From positions 19,909,274 to 19,973,273 of the forward strand of contig OY986970.1 in assembly GCA_963920575.1 (NCBI GenBank): a DNA stretch of 64,000 nt. The letters run 5' to 3'. Shown piece by piece: positions 1 to 10,942 of the stretch. Positions within the stretch are counted from its first letter, which is position 1. Each line of letters opens with the position of its first letter. The notes under the pieces were generated by a model. The model saw only the letters and a list, made by a program, of their open reading frames with translations, was not told where the DNA came from and did no database searches. The position numbers and the translations under genes were made by a program. Source of the DNA: Narthecium ossifragum (Eukaryota; Streptophyta; Magnoliopsida; Dioscoreales; Nartheciaceae).

Positions 1-141
1 TTTACTCAAAACCCCCTATCTTTGTTCACATAGTACAAAACTTAGATTAGACACTCCTCGTGGGATCGACTTGTACTCACACTACTACATTTATTTTAAA
101 GAGTATTGATTTTATTTTTGGTTGCTTGCGACAGCACACCA
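1..141 (+). repeat. 3' end of an Athila-type LTR (element A)
   Basis: AT-rich sequence that ends in CACACCA five bases before a tRNA-Asp-type primer binding site. The same spacing between LTR end and primer site occurs in the two complete Athila-type elements of this window. The LTR start lies outside the window, so its length is unknown. Confidence 0.7.
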
Positions 142-146
142 AATTT

Positions 147-164
147 TGGTGCCGTTGCCGGGGA
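147..164 (+). other. Primer binding site of element A (tRNA-Asp type)
   Basis: TGGTGCCGTTGCCGGGGA matches the complement of the 3' end of plant tRNA-Asp at 17 of 18 positions (the fourth base is T instead of C). This primer is typical of the Athila lineage. It fixes the left edge of the internal region and the plus orientation of element A. Confidence 0.85.
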
Positions 165-321
165 GTGTTTCTAGTTGATTTTTGTGCTTTTTGTGAACTT
201 TATTTCATAAAAAAAAAAGTTTGCTTCGTTTATCAGTGATTTAGCGTAGGATTTTTATTTATCTTCATTACTCTAGACCTTTTCTTAATTTGTTTTTCTT
301 GGTTCACAGGAATTTTCATGA

Positions 322-3181
322 TTGTTTATGAGTATAGCTCGATCTTTTAATCAAGGTGATTTGCAGTACGATCCAGAGATAGAAAGAACTTTGCGTAGGT
401 TAAGGAGGGAAGTTCAGAGAAACTTTGAGGAGAAGGATTTGGATCTTGATTTCCCATTTGCTAGTGATTCGGAATTAAAAGAGGAGGAAGTCATGGCCGA
501 AAATCGGACTTTGAAAGAACTTGCAGCCCCAGATTTGAATCAACAACCCTTATGCATTACATTCCCTACTTTGGATGTTGCTACTACTTTTGAATTGAAA
601 TCTGGACTAATACATCTCTTACCCAATTTTCATGTACTTGCAGGTGAGGATCCTCACAAGCATTTAAAAGAGCTTCATGTTGTGTGCACAAGCATGAAAC
701 CCACGGGGGTGACTTAAGATCAAATCAAATTGAGAGCCTTCCCATTTTCTTTGAAGGATTCGGCTAATAATTGGTTTTATTATTTACCATTTAAGAGTAT
801 TACCACATGGAACGAGATGAAGAGGTTATTTTTGGAGAAATATTTCCCAGCTTCAAGGGCGGCCAACATTCGAAAAGAGATATGTGGTGTAAGGCAGCAT
901 AACGGAGAGTCTCTACACGAGTATTGGGAACGCTTTAAGAAATTATGTGCAAGCTGTCCCCATCATCAAATTAGTGAGCAATTACTTATCCAATATTTTT
1001 ATGAGAGCTTACTAACCACTGACAAGAGTATGATTGATGCCGCTAGTGGACGAGCTTTGGTGGATAAAACACCTGAAGCCGCAAGGAACTTGATTGCAAA
1101 TATAGCGGCTAATTCTCAACAATTTAACACTAGACTTGATTCTTATTCAAAACATGTTAATGAGGTAAATGTCTCATCCCTTGAACAACAGATTGCGAGT
1201 CTAACTTCTCTTGTTCGTCAATTAGCTATAGGTAACATGCAAATAGCGAAGGTTTATGGGATTTGTTCGGTGGCAGGACATCCAACCGATATGTGCCCAA
1301 CTCTTCAAGAGGAGCCCAGTAAACAAGTGAATGCCGCGGGTAGTTTCCCCGGACTACCACAAAGGAAGTATGATCCCAATTCGAACACTTATAATCCGGG
1401 ATGGAGGGATTACCCCAATCTCAACTATGGGAATCCACAAGTAAATCAGCCCACAACTCAATTCCGCCCAACTGGCCAGCAATATCAACAATATAGATCA
1501 CCATACCCCCCGAGACCACAACCAAACCCAACTGCTAATTCTGGTATGTCTTTAGAAGATATTGTTAAATCGCTTACTACTAATACTATGCAATTTCAAT
1601 AGGAGGCAAAGGCCAGTATTCAAGGTTTGGAACATCATGTAGGCCAAATGGCGACTGCAATTAGTAAGCTGGAGGCGCAAAGTTCGGGAAAATTACCCCC
1701 TCAAACGGTAATAAATCCAAGAGAAAATGCAAGTGCCATAGTTTTGAGAAGTGATAAAGAAGTTGAGATTCCAGCAAAGGAAACCACTGCATCATCACCG
1801 CAAGGAAAAGAGCAAAACATTATCGCGAACAAAGACTTTCCCGATGACGACGACGTACCTAAACGTAAGTTTCCACCTTTTTCTGATTATAAACCAGTGC
1901 CTCCTTTTCCTCATCTTTTAGCAGAAACTAGAAGATATGAGAAGAATTCAGATCTATATGAGACTTTTCGCCTATGCGAGGTAAATATTCCACTCTTAAA
2001 TACTATTAAACAAGTACCTCGTTATGCTAAATTCTTGAAAGAATTGTGCACAATTAAGAGGAAACATAAGCTTAAAGGATGTGAGAAGGTGAGAGTAGGT
2101 GAAAATGTTTCTGCAATTCTTCAAAGAAAAATTCCTGTAAAGTGTAAAGGTCCAGGTATGTTTACTATCCCATGTACAATTGGTAACACCGAATTTGAGA
2201 AGGCTATGTTAGATTAAGGAGCTTCTATCGATGTCATGCCATATTCTATATATACTTTTTAAAAACTTGGACCTTTGAATGAAACTGGTGTTGTGATTCA
2301 ATTGTGATACGATGCACCTTCTCTAGGGCTTTCGTATCTGGTTTCTTGCCTAGTCTCGGCTCCTCCTTAGCCAAAGCTATGGCTAGGTCGAGATATACCT
2401 TTAGGGTTTTAGGAGAAGCACCCTAGGTATTCGACAAGGAAGGCTGAAAACCGGAGGAGAGAGACGGATGAGGAAGAGGATTACCTTGCAGCTTCCTCAA
2501 TGGTTGGCTGGCTTCTCTTGGAGATCCAAGCCTTGGAGAACGTGGGTGATGGCTGGTAGTGCTGATGATGGTGGCGGAGGAGTGGACGGCAGCGGAGAAG
2601 GAGACCGGTGATGGAGAAGGACCGGCTGTAGAGAGAGATGAAGGTGGCTGGTGGATTATGTGGAAACTAGGTTACAGCTACTCCTATATTACTTCTACTC
2701 CTATGATTTATCTCTACTAAATAATAACTCTCATAAATTCGTTCATGCCTAATTACAAGCTATGGAGGTCCTTTTATAGAGGCCTCAAGAGAGTTCTACT
2801 ATAACCTGAATACTACCTTGCTTTAATCAGCAAGTAACCAGACTTTCCTAATAAGACTCAATCTTATCTCAACTTCCTAATAACAAGGACTCATAATAGG
2901 AACTAATTTAAGCAAATCATAAACTGAACTCAATCTAGGAAACTGACTCAATCAAGATAACTACTAACTAGGAAATCAACTAAGTAAGCAAACCAGCTAG
3001 GGAATAAGAATCCTTTTGGCTGGTTGGGCTTAGGACGCCCAAAGCGACCTGGTTGCAGCCAACTCCTTGGCGTGGGCCCATCCAAGCAAGGACGTGGGTC
3101 CCTTCTTGGAATGGCTCGGTTCGACCTCGTATCAAATTGCCTAACAGATCTAACGCCTATCCTAAAGGTGTAGTTGAAGAC
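322..3181 (+). pseudogene. Athila-type gag and start of protease, broken and interrupted
   Basis: One reading frame runs from 322 to 2304 and resumes at 3135-3181 after an 830-bp insertion. It is closed by in-frame stops at 715-717, 1600-1602, 2215-2217 and 2260-2262. The order is Athila gag: an N-terminal region, the capsid motif LRAFPFSLKDSANNW, a Pro/Gln/Asn-rich linker, then the retropepsin core with GASIDVMPYS just after a stop where the catalytic Asp-Leu-Gly triad is expected. The zinc knuckle has lost its first cysteine (Tyr in VYGICSVAGHPTDMC). The frame resumes exactly after the inserted LTR (NRSNAYPKGVVED) and then breaks off against a foreign LTR, so reverse transcriptase and integrase are absent. 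Dead retrotransposon remnant. Confidence 0.88.
2305..3134 (-). mobile_element. Solo LTR, 830 bp, with AATTG target duplication
   Basis: The piece begins TGATACGA and ends TCGTATCA, an 8-bp perfect inverted repeat with TG...CA ends. It is flanked by AATTG at 2300-2304 and 3135-3139, and removing it with one AATTG copy rejoins the protease frame of element A. It has no coding capacity. A TATAAAAG box on the minus strand (complement of 2771-2778) suggests minus orientation, which is an inference. The family is not recognised and no other copy is in the window. Confidence 0.85.
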
Positions 3182-3182
3182 A

Positions 3183-3672
3183 TATATTTAGCTTTTCCCT
3201 TCTACATAATGTAGTTTAGATTGCTGTTTTTAGATGGATAATATAATATTAGATTTTATGATGCTTTTTTCATCGTTTTCTTTATTGTTTTCTTTACTGT
3301 TTTCTTTAGAACAACTTAATTAAAGAGTTTTCTTATTTTAATCTAGATTAAGTTAAGCAATAGGTTTAGACATATATTCTCTTTGATATAGTAATTTAAG
3401 ATGATCTTTATTGCTTTTTAGATTAAATTAATAGTTTTAGATGATTTCTTAAAAACAATAGATTAAATGAAGAGTAACTTAGGTTTAATCCTGATAATAA
3501 ACTTTATTATATTATTTAATTAGGTTCAATCCAGATTTCTATTTAACTTGACACCTCTGTTCGAACATAGTTTGAAAGAGTTGGACTAAACCACAATCTT
3601 CTGAATTTTAAGTGTTAGGTAATTTTGACCTTGATTATTTGACCGGCCAACTGTTAAATTTCCACGCTAACA
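3183..3672 (+). repeat. 3' half of a B-family (Tat) LTR
   Basis: This stretch is clearly similar to the 3' half of the B element LTRs (about 6722-7219 and 53160-53649) and ends in CGCTAACA as the 3' LTR of B does. Its left end is cut off where element A stops, so it is a truncated copy. No primer site follows at 3673. Confidence 0.8.
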
Positions 3673-6135
3673 CTATATCTTTTCGAGATGATCAGAGGGC
3701 ACCTTGGATGCTATTGTGAGGCATTTTTGTTTTGTGTACTGAGATGATCAGAGCACCTTGGAGATGTTGTATTCATTGCAGGATTTGAAGCTTAATTTTA
3801 TGCTTAGAATATGAATATGTCTAGCTATCAATTTCATTGTTTTCATTGCAGTTTTTGCTAGCTGATCTCATTGTCTAAATGGAATTTGGGAAAGAAGTTG
3901 ATCTTATGTCTAAATTTAAGCCAACCTATATGCTCTCCCTTTTGTAAACTAAATTCATTTAGTGATGTTGTTTGATATTTTAGTCACATTCTCTTTTACT
4001 TTAATTGAGGCTAGTATCAAGATAACCAAAAAATATGATGTTTGTTCTTATAAGTTTCTCAGTTATTCTGTTCTACTTTACATCTTTAAATCGACTTATT
4101 TCGATTTTTTTTGTTGTCAGCTTTGGTCTTAGGATTGCAAGTCATATGGATGTAATTGGGTAAATTTGTTGATAAGTCTTAGTTCCATTCAACAAGCTAA
4201 GCTATTTTGACTATGTGTGCGATTAGATACCATGTTGATTCTAATAATCTTTCTATTTTTATGATTGATTCTGCAGAATACGTTACTTTTGAGGGGAAAT
4301 TCTAGGCTGAAAGACCTTGGCAAAGCTTTGTTATGTAAGCATACCATGTAGTAATATGTTGGGATTGCCCAATTAAATTATCTTAACACATGGCATTTTG
4401 AGTATTAATTTTTAGGGAGGATTGTTTGACAAGTTCAATTACTTTTGTAACCCTTGGTAGTACTCCCAATTTGATAACCAATTAAGCTTCTAGATTATGC
4501 TCCATGGACGGAAAAAAGTTTTACTTGGTGGCCTCTAGAACATTTGCTTTGTAGGTTCTGCTATTTCACTTGCTAATACATTCTGCTATTTTATTTGGTA
4601 ATTAAATTCCTTTTGCTTTCTAGGTTATGCTTTGTAAGTTCTGATTTGAAGGTTATAAATGCTCAAACACAGTTCATCAGGTATATAACTTGGAAAGAAG
4701 TAGGGTTGCTTGCTACGTACAAACTCAAGTTAGTGAAGGAAAAAAAACATTGGTGCTGAAGCATGCAATAAATTGTATTGGATGATCACATGACTCTCAT
4801 GGACTGCTTCTCACTCAATTCTAGTTTTGATGGTCATTTAGCAGTGGCATTCATCAAGAATGCCAAGAAAGCAAACACTTCTTTCTATTGTTTCTGGAAA
4901 TTGTTGTTGATATAATTTATTTGAATAAGTTTCTCTAGGTATATCCAGTTGCATGAATCTTTGTATGATTGCAGTGGATTTAAACTCATATTGCACCAAT
5001 TTTTGTATTATAAGCATTTCAACATTTGTTTCTGTTGAGACGAGCAAACTCTCTAGAAGCTTGAAGATGTGAATATGTTTGATATTTTAATACGAATTGG
5101 ATTATATTGGAGTGCATTAAAATAACCTGACTGCTGCCCTACATCTTTTAATAGTTCTTTGTCTGGAAGAGATTGTTACTCCTCTTATATATATCAAAAT
5201 TTCTACTCATCCATTATTTATTTTCGATATTTGCTTATACCTGTGTACATTGCATTTAAACATTGAATAGTTAAAATAACCGATTTATCTTATACCTGTG
5301 GACATTGCATTTAAACATTTTAATTCTAAACAAAGTGAATAAGTACAAATCCATCATTAAGACCAAACGAAAGGAAACCTAATCACATCATCTAATATAT
5401 AAATATATTTTTGGACATCTTCATTGATGGATGCATGTGCTAGGTCACATTACTAAAAAAACATAAAAAAATTTAAACCGTGCAAAGGCACAGACATCAT
5501 CCGGGAGGAGATTCTTCAAATAGATTAGTGTTAATAGAAAGGGGACGGGGTAGGAATGAGAGAGAGAACCGTGCCCAACCGTGCCAGGGGCATTGGTTTC
5601 CACTAGTCAACCTTATAAGGAGAAAAAATGGTTATAAAATAATAATCTCTTCTAACTATACAGTTAGATCTTATAATCTTCTAACTTATTCTTCCCATAT
5701 CTCCCAACTTATATCATAAAAGGATACATTCTTCCCATATAAGGATGATATCTAATATCTATTCTTTGGATCGTGGGTGGTTAGATCAATGTGATCTGGA
5801 TGGGTTACTTAAAATAGTGTGGGCAGTTATAGTGAACAAATTGGAGCTGTGCAATTAAAGAAGCCTCCGAGGCGATGGCCACAAGAAACTCCGGCAGTGC
5901 CTACAACAACACCAAGGATAACATCGGACACGGAGATCGGGCGGCAGTACGCGTTAAGGCCGGCGGCGGAGAGGAGGACGAGCAAAGGGGACATTAGCAG
6001 CGGACGAGGGGTGGCAACTCGCACGTGGGTTGTGTTCGAGTGAGTTTTGAATATAGATAGGTAATATTGGTGGGTCGTCGTGAAAATTTTGTAGGTTCTT
6101 TGTTTTCTAACAGCGATTCAACGAGATGGTGTTTT
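3673..6135. other. Non-coding stretch without recognisable gene
   Basis: About 2.5 kb, mostly AT-rich, with no long frame and no domain I recognise. It holds short direct repeats: a GAGATGATCAGAG-GCACCTTGG unit at about 3677 and 3741, and a 31-bp unit at 5234 and 5289 differing at one base. A GC-richer patch at 5820-6043 has a 74-codon open frame without recognisable features. A hairpin-like CCGTGCAAAGGCAC near 5477 resembles Helitron ends but no CTRR end follows. Confidence 0.5.
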
Positions 6136-6140
6136 TTATC

Positions 6141-7219
6141 TGTTAGCCAAAATAATGGCTAACCAATCAATGATTGTCATGTCAGTGTAATAAATATGAC
6201 CGACAAACTTTCAAAGGAAAATGAATGATGTCGTTCTAAAGTAAGCAAAAGATCATCGCCCAAGAGAAAGAAACTATTACTAGAGGACGATGATGATCTT
6301 AGCAGAAGTAAGTTATCGACCATGAACGATGATGGTTTGAAGACAAAACAGATATCAATTAAGGACGATGAATATGGATGCAGGAAGAAAATATCAACCA
6401 AGAAAGGCGATGTAGCAACATTAGGAAAGCTCACCAACCAGACAGAATCTCTATTGGCCAAACCATGAAGAAAGAAACAGGGTAACATCAGAGAAGGTAG
6501 GACACGCAGCACATCAAGAGTGAATGATGGAAGATCGCGGAGAACGTGCTAAGTAGGAGTTATCCAACTGCTATAGTATAAATAGTCTTCTTCTTTCACC
6601 ATGTAATCCCTCTCGCAAAAACAACACACAGAGTCTGCGCGCCTGGATTTCTTACTGTTTTACAGAATATTTCATGTTCATGTAAGTTAGTTTTATTCAA
6701 TAATATTATCATGTTTCTTCTATACTTAGCTTTTCTCTTCTACGTAATGTAGTTTAGATTACTGTTCTTAGATGGATAATATAATATTAGGTTTTGTGAT
6801 GTTTTCCTCATCTTTTTTCCCTTTATAGATTTCTTTACTGTTTTCTGTAGAAGAATTTAACTAAGGAATTTCCATATCTTAATCTAGATTAAATTAAACA
6901 ATAGATTAAAATATGTTTTCTCTGATTTAGTAATTTAGGATGATCTTTATTGCTTTCTAGATTAAAATATTAGTTTTAGATGATTTCTTATTTACAGTAG
7001 ATTAAGTTAAGATTAACTTAGGTTTATCCTGATAATTAGCTCTATTAGATTATTTAATTAGGTTCAATCCAGATTTCTATTTAACTTGACACCTCTGTTC
7101 AAACGTAGTTTGAAGGAGTTAGACTAAACCACAATCTCCTGATTATTGATCTTAGGCTATTTTGACCTTTTTACCCTTCGCCGATCAACGATATGATTTG
7201 CATGATTTCTGTTATAACA
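6141..7219 (+). repeat. 5' LTR of element B
   Basis: 1079 bp, beginning TGTTAGCC and ending TTATAACA. It aligns from about 6433 onward with the truncated 3' LTR at 52872-53649. The end is fixed by the primer-site-like sequence that follows at 7225. Confidence 0.82.
6577..6584 (+). promoter_or_regulatory. TATA box of the B 5' LTR
   Basis: TATAAATA in the context AGTATAAATAGTCTTC. The same string is conserved in the 3' LTR at 53016-53023, as expected for the core promoter that starts the genomic RNA. Confidence 0.6.
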
Positions 7220-7224
7220 TTTTT

Positions 7225-7242
7225 TGGCATGCCCGGTGGGAC
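7225..7242 (+). other. Putative primer binding site of element B
   Basis: TGGCATGCCCGGTGGGAC lies five bases after the LTR end. Closely similar strings follow the 5' LTR in other plant gypsy elements. I do not assign the tRNA. Confidence 0.6.
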
Positions 7243-7288
7243 ACTGTGTCAAGTCTTTTTGGAAATCGGTCAAATTGGACCAGACGGT

Positions 7289-7814
7289 ATGGCCATCACT
7301 AGGACTAGATTAGATACTAACAGTAGTGGTGGAAACGCCGATCACAGCGATGGTCAACCTATTCCGAATGTTAGTGGAAGTGAACAAGTTAACCTCCGCC
7401 CTTAGAACAACCACACATAGAATATCATGATAGGGTGGTCTATCGCACTGTAGAGCGATGAAATACATCGGCCAGAGATGGCCTCGATCAGGAAGTTATA
7501 ACTTCTAGAACTGCAAATACTATGATCGATGAAGCTTTGCATGCTAATAATCAACAAATGGCCAACCATATCACTCTACCTTTAAGGCCTTTTACCGATA
7601 CAATGCAGACCTTTATAACCGCGACTTTGCCACACACAAGTCTTGGACAAAATATTGCTAGGCCGACCGTACCAATCATACCTATCGGTCAAAACGCAGT
7701 TCAAAATAATCGCATATTTCCGCCTAACACCATTATTGGCCCTGAGAACAACACTGGTTTTGTTCTTTTGCAAAACCCATTGCACGGTCAAAACTTCATC
7801 GGCCAAAACAGCCA
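7289..7814 (+). pseudogene. B gag, N-terminal part
   Basis: Starts at the ATG at 7289 (MAITRTRLD), the usual position and type of start for Tat gag, 47 bp after the primer site. A stop at 7403-7405 and a frame change before 7522 break it. The second part (7522-7814) is Asn/Gln/Pro-rich with repeated GQN motifs, as is common in the N-terminal half of these gag proteins. The frame is cut at 7814 by element C and resumes at 19522. Non-functional. Confidence 0.7.
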
Positions 7815-7990
7815 TGTAGGGGCCTAAGTGTAAATGTTCGGGTTTTTATGTAAGATTTGAGGACCTTTTGTGTAATTTTGGATCTTGCGGGGTGTTTTCT
7901 GCAAAAAGACCCCCACCCTTCTAGAGAATTCGAGCCTCTTCTCTTCTCCCCCGATTTCTTTTCCTCTCTCATCATCCTCACTTCTCAGCC

Positions 7991-8028
<38 letters not shown>

Positions 8029-8995
8029 GAGAGATCGGGAGTGAGAGAAGGGAGGAGGAGACGGAGATCGCCGGCGTCATAGCTAGAGAGGGCGAGATCG
8101 GCAGCGAGGGAGAGAGATCATGAGAGAGGGAGCTGGAGAGGGAGGAAGAGGAGCGGAGAGGGTGAGATCAAGATGCGGAACGATGGAGCTCGCCGGGGAG
8201 TGAACCTTCGGGGCGGCTCTCCGTCGGATTTCTTCCCGTTCTCGTCGAAGGTGAGCTTCCATCTTCTCCCTCCTTTCATTCCGAGTTTTTTTGTGGGTTT
8301 CTCCGGCGATAGGTCGTCAGAGACGACGTCGGAGTTGACGCCACTCCTCTTCCCAGTGACTACAGCGTCGGGAAAGGGTGGAGGTGAACCCCGACGCCAT
8401 CCTCTCTGACCCTGGGGTTTTTCCCAAGTCGGCAGCCCTGTTTCTTCTCCCGACCATGGATTCCGGCGAGGATTCCGGCCGGCCTTTCTCTAGTATTGGC
8501 CGCCGACCTCTTTGGGAACCTCGCTAAGGACAATGAGCGGCTTCCCTTCTTCTCCCTTGGTATTTCTCCTCGGTGCTTGAGCACCTTGTTTGGAGATCCG
8601 ACAGAGCTCCGGCGTGAGCTCCGGTGATCTTCTTGGGGAGGAAGGCTATGCGCTGTGCGCGTCACGCTGTGTGCGGCGCTCTGTGCGCGTCATCTGCCTG
8701 GTGCACTGGGTAGTGCCCTGTGCACGCGGTGCACATAAGCTATTTGCTAACGTACACTAGAGGCTTCCGACGCGTGTTTTCGCACGTTGACTGTCCTTTT
8801 AAGGTTGGAGTTACCTCCTAGGATTGTTGTGCTTGTATGCTATATAATTGTGGTGATGCTTTAATATATGTTTGTATGTATTTATTTAATCTTGTGTGTA
8901 TATACGATGCTATGTGATGCTATGATGTTTCCTTGTATTGTATGAATATATGATGATTGTTATTGGCTTTATTGCTATGTTCTTTGTTTGTGCAT
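7815..8995 (+). repeat. 5' LTR of element C (first 1181 bp)
   Basis: Aligns with the first part of the 3' LTR at 17374 onward, except that the 3' copy lacks a short stretch near 17846 and this copy lacks a block corresponding to about 18302-18474. Contains a (GA)n tract at about 7992-8022 and a GC-rich exon-like segment around 8170-8660. It stops at TGCAT where element D begins. Confidence 0.85.
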
Positions 8996-10430
8996 TGATG
9001 AGTCACTAAATATTCATACTTAAACCCTATAATTTATATTTGTTAGCCCGAGAGTGTTTGTATTTGATAGTTTGTTAAGTGATTTCAGGTTTAATGAAGA
9101 TTCAAGTTTGAAAATACAGAAAAGGACTAATATGTGGAAATTACGTTGCTCCGCTGCCAGTTTGGAAAGAATTCACCAAATTCTCCAGATAAATCCTAAA
9201 TTTCTAAAATTTGGAGGACTTATAGAATACTTCAAGATGAACAACTTTCATGTTGGTCACTTCGCAAGATTTCTGATAATATGATAGCAGATTTGAAGAA
9301 TACATGAAGATACATAAGCTGGAAGACTGGTCCGTCGACGCCCAGGAGAATATTCGCTAAATATTCTAAATAAGTCTAAATAATGTCAAATCTTCGGGAC
9401 AGGACAGAAGACTTCCTAATCTACATCTTTCATGTTGAGCCTATTTCAAAATTCCCGACGGGTTGAACCCAGTCGCGACCGGAATAGGCTGTCAGACTTA
9501 AACTAGGAAATCCAAGTTGGACTTGAGGTCCAACCCAACCCAAAACCCTAATTCCGGGAATTAAGATATAAAAAGGGTTCGATGGCCGGAAAATAGGAGG
9601 CCTCCATAGAGAGAAAAAGAGGGATTAAGGGTGCTGAAGCAGATGGAGATGCGGCGTAGATCCCTAACCTTCTTCATCGAATACATGGATCTCATCCAAA
9701 AGATGAGTGGCTAAACTCTATACTTAGGGATCTCATGAAGCTTTAGTGTAGCTTCTTTGTATTTTCTAGTATGATTCGTGTTTTCTTTTCAAAGACATAA
9801 TCCTATGAATATGGTTTTATCTTATAAAGAGTTGAGGGAACAGAGTTCCTCGACGTATAGTCAGACCTACTTGATTGTTGTGCTTGATGGTAGAGATTCG
9901 TAGGATGATTTTTATGTTGCTTTTGTTCATGCCTTTGAGATAATCTATGCTAGATGAAGATAGGTTTTACTCAGATTAAGTTCGAAGACAATCTATGCTA
10001 AGTTTGGATAGGTTATGCCTTAGGGAAGCAATAGCATTATTTTAGGGATTCATGTAAGCTTAAGAAGCTGTGAATCCATAATGTCGAGATAAGAAAACAA
10101 GAGGATAACTAGAGAATACAGGAAGTGAAACTAAAGTGGATTGGGTAATCCCTAGGTTTTCTCTCATTGATCTACTTCAATTTCATTAATCGCTTTCTTA
10201 ATTAGTTTTAATTAATCAGTTCCTAAAACCCCATATCAATCCTTCTTCGCTTTAGGACTGGAGTGTTGAGAGTTAATTCTGATGTTTCGTTGTCAGCCAA
10301 AGTTTTCCCTGAGGACCGACCCTGTATTTCACCATTATTCTATCTTATTAATTTAGTGTTGAAAGAAAGGTTTACAAATTTCTAAATTACGTTTTGCATA
10401 CGTTTTAACGACAACGTTTGTGAGCGATCA
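8996..10430 (+). repeat. 5' LTR of element D
   Basis: 1435 bp, TGATGAGTCAC to GAGCGATCA, with the primer site five bases later. The length agrees with the 1434-bp 5' LTR of element H, a related family. The 5-bp left flank is TGCAT, from the C LTR. Confidence 0.88.
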
Positions 10431-10435
10431 ATTTT

Positions 10436-10453
10436 TGGCGCCGTTGCCGGGGA
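10436..10453 (+). other. Primer binding site of element D (tRNA-Asp)
   Basis: TGGCGCCGTTGCCGGGGA is the exact complement of the 18 3'-terminal bases, CCA included, of plant tRNA-Asp, the usual Athila primer. Confidence 0.92.
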
Positions 10454-10617
10454 AAATCTTTTGATTTACAATGGAGTATTGATTTAATCTTCTTTTAACT
10501 CTTTTTCTGAGCGTAGTTAGATTTTTATTTTTATTTATGTTATTTTACATTTTTTAGGATTTTTCTGATAATTTTCTGGAATTATTGAAGCGTTGGAACG
10601 ATCTTACGTTGAAGACT

Positions 10618-10830
10618 ACTGACGGTCGACCACGACATCGACCGCCGGATCGACCGTCATTCTCTACGACAGCCACGGTCGACCAAGACATCGACCGTCG
10701 TCCTCTGTCACGGAAAAAGCGTCTCAGGGTCGATACGAAGATCAACCGTCGCGTCTTCAAGTGAGGTTGCATCGTTCCACGGTCGACCGCGAGTCATCTA
10801 CGGTCAACCACCAGATCGACCGTGAGCGTC
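10618..10830 (+). repeat. TCGACCG palindrome cluster in the leader of D
   Basis: Repeated ACGGTCGACC, CATCGACCG and GATCGACCGT words are packed into about 210 bp between the primer site and gag. Related clusters lie at 12996-13215 (3' region of D) and at 44779-45015 and 51030-51247 (element H). No coding explanation. Confidence 0.75.
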
Positions 10831-10942
10831 ATCAGGTTAGTTTTATTGCTTTAAAACTTTTTCCTTTCAATTTTTGTTTTTCGGATTTTCTCATCTCCTT
10901 CGAATATTCTGTTTTCTTTTTCTCTTTTTGGTGTGATCTTGC

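Noticed and set aside
5470..5500. Helitron-like hairpin CCGTGCAAAGGCAC
   Set aside because: The stem is imperfect and no CTRR end follows at the right distance.
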